From positions 1 to 64,000 of the forward strand of contig NZ_BDBZ01000008.1 of the NCBI RefSeq assembly GCF_001613245.1: DNA of 64,000 bases. Direction: 5' to 3'. The stretch comes from Nocardia speluncae NBRC 108251 (GTDB taxonomy: Bacteria > Actinomycetota > Actinomycetes > Mycobacteriales > Mycobacteriaceae). The notes under the pieces were generated by a model, which was not told the DNA's origin, ran no database searches, and saw only the letters and a program-made list of their open reading frames with translations. Of this stretch, positions 55,784 to 61,895 are shown one piece after another. A program made the translations under genes and the position numbers. The first letter of the stretch is position 1, and each line of letters begins with the position of its first letter.

Positions 55784-57520
55784 ATGGCTCGGATGACGCC
55801 GGCGAAACGCCGGATCGGCTCTCGCGAGCTGCTCGACGCGCTGCTCGATCCGGGAACATTCGTGAGCTGGGATGTGCCGCCGATAGTGGTGGCGCAGACC
55901 GGCGTCTATCGGTCCGCACTGGCCGAGGCGGCCGCTGTGGCGGGTACCGACGAATCGGTCCGCACCGGGGAAGGCCGGTTGCGTGGGCGGCGGATCGCGG
56001 TCATCGCATGTGAGTTCGCGTTCCTGGCGGGTTCCGTGGGCGTTGCTGCCGCCGAACGAATCGTCGGCGCGGTCGAGCGGGCGACAGCGGAGGGGCTTGC
56101 GCTGGTCGTCTCACCGACCTCGGGCGGCACCAGGATGCAGGAGGGCACGGTCGCCTTCGTGCAGATGGTGAAGATCGTCGGTGCCGTCGCCGCGCATAAA
56201 TCGGCCGGCCACCCCTATATCGTGTACCTGCGGAATCCGACCATGGGTGGGGTTTTCGCGTCCTGGGGGTCGCTCGGGCATATCACCTTCGCCGAACCCG
56301 GCGCGCTCATCGGCTTTCTCGGGCCGCGGGTGTACGAGGCGCTGTACGGCCGCCCGTTTCCGCCCGGCGTGCAGACGGCGGAGAACTTGTATCGAAGCGG
56401 GGTCATCGACGGGGTTGTCGAGGTATCGGTCTTCCGGCGAATCGCACACCGGGCGCTGAGCGTGTTCGGCGGGATCCCGGATGATCCGAAATCCGCAGCC
56501 GGAGAACACTACCCCGGCGTCGAGTCGATACCCGCCGTCGCGGGGTTGCGGTCGGCGGGTGATACCTCGTCGACCGCGAGTTCCGCGGCTCGTGCGGCTC
56601 GGAAAGGGGTGAATCCGGCCGTCGCGGCTCCGGAGACGGCGGCTCCGGGCACCGAAATTCCGGACGCCGAGACCTGGGATGCCGGGGGACTCGGGGCCGG
56701 ATCTGTGCGGCTCGGCGGCGGTCAGTGGACGGGTGTGGTCACCGAGCCGGTCGAAGCGTGGGAATCGGTGCGCATTTCGCGGCGACCCGAGCGGCCGGGG
56801 ATCCGTGAGCTTCTGCGCCGGAGCAGGCAGCGGGTGCCGCTCAGCGGTACCGGTCAGGGGGAAGCAGATCGCACGGTGGTCCTTGCGCTGGCCCGTTTTC
56901 GGGGGCGTCCGTGCGTGGTGTTCGGACACGATCGTGCGCACCAGGATCCGGAACACACCATGGGGCCGGCCGCGCTGCGGGCGGCGCGGCGGAGTATGCA
57001 GCTCGCCGCCGAGCTGCGGCTCCCGCTGGTGCTGGTGATCGATACCATCGGTGCGGCGCTGTCCAAGGAGGCCGAGGAACGGGGCCTGGCGCCTGAGATC
57101 GCGCGCTGCATAGCCGATCTGGTGACCCTGGATACCCCGACCGTCGCGGTGCTGCTCGGCCAGGGCACCGGCGGCGGCGCGCTGGCGCTGCTGCCGGCCG
57201 ACCGGGTGCTGGCCGCTACACATGGCTGGCTGGCGCCGCTGCCACCCGAAGGTGCGAGCGCTATCGTCCACCGTGATATCGGGCATGCCGCGGAATTGGC
57301 TGCGCAGCAGCGGATCCGGTCGGCAGATCTGCTGGCCGACGGGATCGTGGACCGGATAGTGCCCGAATATCCCGACGCCGCAGTGGAACCGGACAAGTTC
57401 GCGCGTCGTATGGTCGCCGCCATCGCCGGCGAGCTGACGGCGTTGTCGGCGCAACCGGCGGAGCAGTTGCGGGAGATCCGGCACCTGCGCTACCGCCGCC
57501 TGGGTCTTGCGGACCGGTAG
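55784..57520 (+). CDS. accD3: Fused acyl-CoA carboxylase carboxyltransferase (AccD3 type)
   Basis: A 578-residue carboxyltransferase with both CT halves in one chain: the N-terminal half (about 1-230; LVVSPTSGGTRMQEGTVAFVQMVK and NPTMGGVFASWGSLGHITFAEP) and the C-terminal half (about 310-570; LRLPLVLVIDTIGAALSKEAEERG and LLGQGTGGGALALLPADRV). An Ala/Glu-rich spacer of about 60 residues joins them. The CxxC zinc finger of bacterial AccD is missing, as in the mycobacterial protein. It carboxylates an acyl-CoA with biotin carried on a separate AccA-type subunit. Mycobacterial accD3 sits next to prrAB and echA6, as here (with the conservon inserted). ATG at 55784; a second ATG lies 9 nt later. 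Confidence 0.85.
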   Translation: MARMTPAKRRIGSRELLDALLDPGTFVSWDVPPIVVAQTGVYRSALAEAAAVAGTDESVRTGEGRLRGRRIAVIACEFAFLAGSVGVAAAERIVGAVERATAEGLALVVSPTSGGTRMQEGTVAFVQMVKIVGAVAAHKSAGHPYIVYLRNPTMGGVFASWGSLGHITFAEPGALIGFLGPRVYEALYGRPFPPGVQTAENLYRSGVIDGVVEVSVFRRIAHRALSVFGGIPDDPKSAAGEHYPGVESIPAVAGLRSAGDTSSTASSAARAARKGVNPAVAAPETAAPGTEIPDAETWDAGGLGAGSVRLGGGQWTGVVTEPVEAWESVRISRRPERPGIRELLRRSRQRVPLSGTGQGEADRTVVLALARFRGRPCVVFGHDRAHQDPEHTMGPAALRAARRSMQLAAELRLPLVLVIDTIGAALSKEAEERGLAPEIARCIADLVTLDTPTVAVLLGQGTGGGALALLPADRVLAATHGWLAPLPPEGASAIVHRDIGHAAELAAQQRIRSADLLADGIVDRIVPEYPDAAVEPDKFARRMVAAIAGELTALSAQPAEQLREIRHLRYRRLGLADR

Positions 57521-57651
57521 TCCTGCCGAGACTCCGCCGCCGACGGGCTGGGGCCGCCTTTTCGGACGTGCCCCGTCTGCTCGACGGAAGGGGCGCATGG
57601 CTGTGTCCAGTGCGGGATGGTCGCCGGTGTTGCGTAGGAGGGACCCGCTTC

Positions 57652-57705
57652 CCCTCAGCCCTCAGCCCTCAGCCCTCAGCCCTCAGCCCTCAGCCCTCAG
57701 CCCTC
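57652..57705. repeat. Heptanucleotide tandem repeat (CCCTCAG, 7.7 copies)
   Basis: Seven exact head-to-tail copies of CCCTCAG (57652-57700) plus CCCTC. It overlaps the 3' end of the minus-strand membrane protein gene: the stop TGA lies in the first copy met by that gene, so copy-number change would not alter the protein. It lies in the 176-bp spacer after accD3. Confidence 0.95.
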
Positions 57706-58245
57706 TGGCTCCGGGTCGGGTGTGGACCAGGCGAGGATCATGGCCGGTGCGCAACCGCCGGCCAGGAGCGTAGCCAGGATCATGACGCCGCCGGCGTAGG
57801 CAGTGCGGAAGGCGTCGGCTTCCGGGAAGAGCGCGCCGCTCCAGATCACGTAGACCACCGGGAGAACGCAGAGTGTTTGTGTGATGGTGAGACCGATCGA
57901 GCGGGCCGTTTCGCGCTGGGCCATCTCGAGTTCGTCGAGGGTTTCGGCGGGCGCGTCGTCCTGTGCGTGCGACACGATCCGCAACATGGTCCAGGAGGGG
58001 AGGAAGACGAGGGCGCTCAGGCCGGCGAAGAGGGCTGCCCATTCGAGGCCGAACGCGCACAGTACACCGGTGACGAACAGGGCGGTGAGGGCTACGACGA
58101 CGGTGACCACCAATGCGCGCCGGCGGCCACGGGTACGCCAGCCGGGCAGCATTCCGGTGAGCTGTTTCTCCCGGGCGAGCCACCGCTTGACGCGGTAGGC
58201 CTGGTAACGCTCGAGCAGGGTGGACGGCTCGGTGGCTGCGGTCAT
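57697..58245 (-). CDS. Membrane protein partner of an XRE regulator
   Basis: A 182-residue protein with a charged N-terminus (ERYQAYRVKRWLAREKQL) and four hydrophobic segments in two pairs: ALVVTVVVALTALFVTGVL, WAALFAGLSALVFLPSW, SIGLTITQTLCVLPVVYVIW and YAGGVMILATLLAGGCAPAM. Such proteins are commonly encoded next to a small XRE regulator, as here, with overlapping genes (ATGA). The ATG at 58245 has AAAGGAAAG upstream. Function unknown; no catalytic motif. Confidence 0.78.
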   Translation of the reverse strand: MTAATEPSTLLERYQAYRVKRWLAREKQLTGMLPGWRTRGRRRALVVTVVVALTALFVTGVLCAFGLEWAALFAGLSALVFLPSWTMLRIVSHAQDDAPAETLDELEMAQRETARSIGLTITQTLCVLPVVYVIWSGALFPEADAFRTAYAGGVMILATLLAGGCAPAMILAWSTPDPEPEG

Positions 58246-58520
58246 GGCAGCTTTCCTTTCTCGCGCGCATAGAGCTCGGCCGATAGTGGGGTGAATTCGG
58301 TGCGGGAGAACACCGCTTCGACCGGCAGCCCGAACACCTCGCAGATCCGCAGGGCCAGGTCCAGGCTGGGGTAGTGGTTGCCCCGTTCGAGTGCGCCGAT
58401 CGTCTGTGGGTTGACGTTCACCGCCTCGGCCAGTGCGGCCCGCGACATCCGGTGTTCCGCACGCAATACTGCGATGCGGTTGTAGATCGGGAGGGTTTCC
58501 CCGCGTCTTACTGGGCTCAC
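58242..58520 (-). CDS. XRE-family helix-turn-helix regulator
   Basis: A 92-residue repressor of the short type in which the helix-turn-helix fills the protein: YNRIAVLRAEHRMSRAALAEAVNVNPQTIGALERGNHYPSLDLALRICEVF, of which the recognition helix is NPQTIGALERGNHYPSLD. The C-terminal SAELYAREKGKL is conserved in pairs with a membrane protein. GTG start at 58520. A 30-bp interrupted inverted repeat lies directly upstream, overlapping the promoter, so self-repression is very likely. Confidence 0.88.
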   Translation of the reverse strand: MSPVRRGETLPIYNRIAVLRAEHRMSRAALAEAVNVNPQTIGALERGNHYPSLDLALRICEVFGLPVEAVFSRTEFTPLSAELYAREKGKLP

Positions 58521-58523
58521 GCA

Positions 58524-58553
58524 ACAGAGTGTTGTAAAAAGGCAACAATCTGT
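58524..58553. promoter_or_regulatory. Operator and promoter of the XRE/membrane pair
   Basis: The inverted repeat ACAGA-g-TGTTG, an 8-nt spacer, CAACA-a-TCTGT is perfect in both half-sites (30 bp, 58524-58553). On the minus strand TTGACA lies just outside it, overlapping its distal end, so the repressor would block RNA polymerase. The spacer is A-rich (taaaaagg). Confidence 0.75.
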
Positions 58554-58584
58554 CAAGGTGGTTCGGACACGGTGCCCGGATTCG

Positions 58585-58613
58585 TTGACCTGCCGCCGAA
58601 CCACTCCTACCGT
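58585..58613 (+). promoter_or_regulatory. Promoter of the aldo-keto reductase gene (leaderless)
   Basis: TTGACC (58585-58590), a 17-bp spacer and TACCGT (58608-58613), then 7 nt to the GTG at 58621. It is the best-formed promoter in the window and predicts a leaderless message. Confidence 0.7.
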
Positions 58614-58620
58614 CGGAGCG

Positions 58621-59478
58621 GTGACCACTAGACGTGAGATCGGTGTTGTCCCGCCCATCGTGCTCAACGATGGGAGCCTGATTCCGCAGCTCGGATTCGG
58701 GGTCTTCCAAGTACCGCCGGACCAGGTCTTCGATACTGTCACCGCTGCGCTGCGGGCCGGGTATCGCAGTATCGACACCGCGGCGGCCTACGAGAACGAA
58801 GAAGGCACCGGCCGCGCCCTCCGGCACTTCGGCCTACCCCGGGACGAGATCTTCGTCACGACCAAGCTCTGGAACTCCGATCAGGGCTACGAATCGACCC
58901 TGCGTGCCTGCGAGACCAGCCTCGACCGGCTCGGCCTGGAGTACCTGGACCTCTATCTGATCCACTGGCCCGTTCCCGCCGCCGATAAATTCGTGGACAC
59001 CTTCCGTGCCTTCCAGCGTCTGAAAGCCGACGGCCGGGTGCGTTCCATCGGTGTCTCCAATTTCCGCGTGACCGATCTGGAGCGGGTTGTCGCCGAAACG
59101 GGGGAGACGCCGTCGGTGAACCAGATCGAATTGCACCCCCGGCTCGTTCAGCGCGAGCTGCGCGAATACCACGCCGAACACGCCATCGCCACCGAGGCGT
59201 GGAGCCCGCTCGGTCAGGGCACCCTGCTCGGCGATCCGGTGATCACCCGGATCGCCGGGGAAGTGGACCGCTCGCCGGCACAGGTGATCATCCGCTGGCA
59301 TCTTCAGCTCGGCAATATCGTGATCCCGAAATCGGTGACGCCCGAGCGGATCGAGCAGAATTTCGATGTATTCGGCTTCGAACTCTCCGCCGAGCAGATG
59401 AGCGCCGTCTCCGGATTGGACAGCGGCACCCGGACCGGTGCGGATCCGGCGACCTTCGCAGTCGGTCTGGATACCTGA
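58621..59478 (+). CDS. Aldo/keto reductase
   Basis: NADPH-dependent (beta/alpha)8 oxidoreductase of 285 residues, AKR5/2,5-diketo-gluconate reductase type. Catalytic residues are Asp/Tyr in SIDTAAAYENEEGTGRAL, Lys in VTTKLWNSDQGY and His in LIHWPVP. The NADPH site is in VIPKSVTPERIEQNFDVF. The GTG at 58621 is chosen because of the promoter 7 nt upstream and the family N-terminus, PPIVLNDGSLIPQLGFG. The substrate cannot be predicted. Confidence 0.92.
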   Translation: MTTRREIGVVPPIVLNDGSLIPQLGFGVFQVPPDQVFDTVTAALRAGYRSIDTAAAYENEEGTGRALRHFGLPRDEIFVTTKLWNSDQGYESTLRACETSLDRLGLEYLDLYLIHWPVPAADKFVDTFRAFQRLKADGRVRSIGVSNFRVTDLERVVAETGETPSVNQIELHPRLVQRELREYHAEHAIATEAWSPLGQGTLLGDPVITRIAGEVDRSPAQVIIRWHLQLGNIVIPKSVTPERIEQNFDVFGFELSAEQMSAVSGLDSGTRTGADPATFAVGLDT

Positions 59479-59619
59479 GGCCGCCCCCACACTGCCCCGT
59501 ACCCGGCCGGCGCCGCCCGCGTCGTGCCGGGTGGCCCGGCCCGTCGCTGTGGCAGAGTGGTCGGTAACGCTTCGTTTTCGGCTGTTGGATCAGTATTCGT
59601 TGAGCGGGGAAGGACACAC

Positions 59620-60345
59620 ATGCTCGGGGTCAGCCGCGACGGCGACGTCGTCACCATCGAACTGCAACGTGAAGAGCGTCGGAACGCGCTGAACCTGGAT
59701 CTGGTCGTACAGCTGCGCGAGGCACTCCTCCAGGCAACTCACAACGCCCGCGTCATTGTGATAACCGGCCGGGGGTCGGTGTTCAGCGCGGGCGCTGACC
59801 TCGACGGCGTGTACTCCGCCGAATTCCTCGACGCCCTGCTGGAGATGCTGCACGAGATCGAGGCGATGCCGATGCCGGTGATCGCCGCCCTCAACGGGCC
59901 CGCGCTCGGCGCCGGTGTGCAATTGGCCATGGCCGCGGATCTGCGGGTGATGGCGCCGGATTCGTACCTGGCGATTCCCGCGGCCAAGCTGGGCATCTCC
60001 GTGGATCGATGGACCACCCGCAGGCTGGCCTCGCTGCTCGGGGGCGGTCCGGCGCGTACCGTTCTGCTCGGTGCCGAACCCATCTCGGCCGCCGACGCGT
60101 ACACCTTCGGCTTCGCCAACCGTCTCGGTACCGCGGCGGATGCGCAGACCTGGGCGAAATCGGTGGCCGAACTCGCGCCGCTGTCGCTGCGGCACCTGAA
60201 GCTGGAACTCAACGACGACGGCACCCGGGGGCCGTCACCCAAGGAACAGCAGTCCGCCTTGGAGGCAGCATGGAACAGCGAGGACGCCGAGGAGGGCCGG
60301 CAGGCCCGCAAGGAAAAGCGCTCCCCGAAATTCGTGGGCCGGTGA
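59620..60345 (+). CDS. echA6: EchA6-type enoyl-CoA hydratase-family protein without catalytic glutamates
   Basis: A 241-residue crotonase-fold protein. The oxyanion segments (FSAGADL, about 55-61, and GPALGAGVQLAM, 93-104) are present, but the two catalytic Glu residues of true hydratases are replaced by Gln101 and an Ala at about 121. In M. tuberculosis EchA6 (Rv0905) this protein binds long-chain acyl-CoA and passes it to the mycolic-acid FAS-II system. The same loss is visible here. ATG at 59620 with GAAGGA upstream. Its stop overlaps the start of the MBL gene. Confidence 0.87.
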   Translation: MLGVSRDGDVVTIELQREERRNALNLDLVVQLREALLQATHNARVIVITGRGSVFSAGADLDGVYSAEFLDALLEMLHEIEAMPMPVIAALNGPALGAGVQLAMAADLRVMAPDSYLAIPAAKLGISVDRWTTRRLASLLGGGPARTVLLGAEPISAADAYTFGFANRLGTAADAQTWAKSVAELAPLSLRHLKLELNDDGTRGPSPKEQQSALEAAWNSEDAEEGRQARKEKRSPKFVGR

Positions 60346-61490
60346 TGCGACCCCGCATTCTCCCCGCGGCGGTGGCGGGGCTGGCCGGGATGACCGCACT
60401 GGGCTGGGTGCTGCGTGCACTGGACGGGTTACCGGCGGCGCTGGGCGCCTCGGTTTCCGCAATCGCGCCCACCGCTACGGGGGCACGCAGCTACCGCAAT
60501 CGTCAGTTCCACAACACCGAACCCGCGTCACCGATCTCCGTACCCGACAATCCCGCCGGGCTGCTGTCGATTGCCTCCGCCATGCGGGCGGGGCGGCCGA
60601 AGGGGGTCGTGCCGCTGGCCGAGCCGGAACGTCCGGCGGTGGCCGCGGACCTTGCCGTCACCTGGTACGGGCATGCCAGCGCGCTGGTCGAGGTCGACGG
60701 TTTCCGGGTGCTCACCGATCCGGTATGGAGTGAGCGGGTTTCGCCGTCACGGCTGGTGGGACCGAGCCGGATCCACCCGGCGCCGGTCGAGCTGACCGAG
60801 CTCCCGCCGGTGGACGCGGTGGTCATCTCGCACGACCACTACGACCATCTCGACGCCGATACCATCACCGCCCTGCTGTACACCCAGCGCGCGGTTTTCA
60901 TCGTCCCGCTGGGGGTCGGCGCCCACCTGCGGCATTGGGGCGTGCCGGAATCACGGATCGTCGAATTGGATTGGGGCTGCTCGCATTCGTTGCCCGCCCG
61001 GGACGGGGCCGGTGGTGACCTGACGATCACCTGCGCCGAGGCCCGCCATTTCTCCGGGCGCGGCCTGGTCCGTAACACCACCCTGTGGGCGGGCTGGGCG
61101 CTCGCCGGGCCGGTGCATCGCGTGTATTTCGGCGGCGATACCGGGTTCACCAAGGCGTTCGCCGAGACGGGTGCGCAGTGTGGTCCCTTCGACCTGACTC
61201 TGCTGCCCATCGGTGCTTATAACCACAGCTGGGCCGATATCCACATGAATCCCGAGGAAGCGGTGCGCGCCCACGCCGACCTGTGCGGCGGCGATCCGGG
61301 CCACGGCGTGCTGTTGCCGATCCACTGGGCGACCTTCAATCTGGCTCCGCACCCCTGGGACGAACCGGTGCGCCGGCTGGTGACGGCCGCGGCCGCGGCC
61401 GGTACCGAAATCGTGGTGCCGATACCCGGGCAACGACTCGATATCCGGGACCTCCCGCCAGGCCGTTCCTGGTGGGAGGATATGGAGTGA
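60345..61490 (+). CDS. Metallo-beta-lactamase-fold hydrolase, NAPE-PLD-like
   Basis: A 381-residue enzyme with an N-terminal signal-like hydrophobic segment (about 4-20, ILPAAVAGLAGMTALGWVL) and a di-zinc MBL core: SHDHYDHLD (HxHxDH), HFSGRG, GGDTGF and the final His in LLPIHWATF. This is the branch of N-acyl-phosphatidylethanolamine hydrolases and mycobacterial Rv0906. It is probably exported or membrane-bound. It is coupled to echA6 (TGATG overlap); a GTG 3 nt earlier is possible. A lipid substrate is an inference from the family and neighbour. Confidence 0.85.
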   Translation: MRPRILPAAVAGLAGMTALGWVLRALDGLPAALGASVSAIAPTATGARSYRNRQFHNTEPASPISVPDNPAGLLSIASAMRAGRPKGVVPLAEPERPAVAADLAVTWYGHASALVEVDGFRVLTDPVWSERVSPSRLVGPSRIHPAPVELTELPPVDAVVISHDHYDHLDADTITALLYTQRAVFIVPLGVGAHLRHWGVPESRIVELDWGCSHSLPARDGAGGDLTITCAEARHFSGRGLVRNTTLWAGWALAGPVHRVYFGGDTGFTKAFAETGAQCGPFDLTLLPIGAYNHSWADIHMNPEEAVRAHADLCGGDPGHGVLLPIHWATFNLAPHPWDEPVRRLVTAAAAAGTEIVVPIPGQRLDIRDLPPGRSWWEDME

Positions 61491-61524
61491 AGATTTCCGC
61501 TCTGCGACAGGAAGGAACTCGGCA

Positions 61525-61773
61525 ATGAGCTTGATGGACAACCTGAAGAATCTGGCCGGCAAGGGCCAGGAGGCAGCGGCCAAGAACTCCGACAAGATCA
61601 ACCAGGCGGTCGACAAGGCCGGGGATTTCATCGACGAGAAGACCAAGGGCAAGTACTCGGACAAGATCCAGAAGGGTAAGGAAGCCGCCCGCAAGGTGGT
61701 TCCGCCCGATCAGCCGGGTGGACCGGGCCAGCCGGGAGAGCCGGGAGAGCCGGGGTCGGGCCCCCGTCCGTGA
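61525..61773 (+). CDS. Orphan MT0933-type antitoxin-like protein
   Basis: An 82-residue, Lys-rich helical protein, MSLMDNLKNLAGKGQEAA...INQAVDKAGDFIDEKTKGKYSDKI, which matches the MT0933/Rv0909 antitoxin family. The family is normally paired with a START-like toxin gene (Rv0910); no such gene is adjacent here. The C-terminus is an unusual Pro/Gly collagen-like tail (PGGPGQPGEPGEPGSG). ATG with GAAGGA upstream, 34 bp after the MBL gene, so it probably sits at the end of that operon. Confidence 0.7.
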   Translation: MSLMDNLKNLAGKGQEAAAKNSDKINQAVDKAGDFIDEKTKGKYSDKIQKGKEAARKVVPPDQPGGPGQPGEPGEPGSGPRP

Positions 61774-61895
61774 GCCGCGCCCGGGTGCCGGCCGGAGCCG
61801 ACCGCTCACGGCTGTGCCTATTGTGCCTGCGTGGGGGCCCCGCGTGGTCAGGTGCTGCTGCCCTCGGGCCTGACCCGCTCATGCTGTGACCCGGC
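61774..61895. other. Spacer before ligD
   Basis: 122 bp with no gene. An in-frame stop (61887-61889) lies just before the ligD start and fixes the upstream limit. GGTCAGG and CCTGACC (about 61847 and 61869) could pair over a 16-nt loop, a weak terminator for the preceding operon. Confidence 0.4.

Noticed and set aside
57652..57705. CCCTCAG repeat as a phase-variation switch for the membrane protein
   Set aside because: The stop codon lies in the first copy read by that gene, so changes in copy number do not shift the frame.
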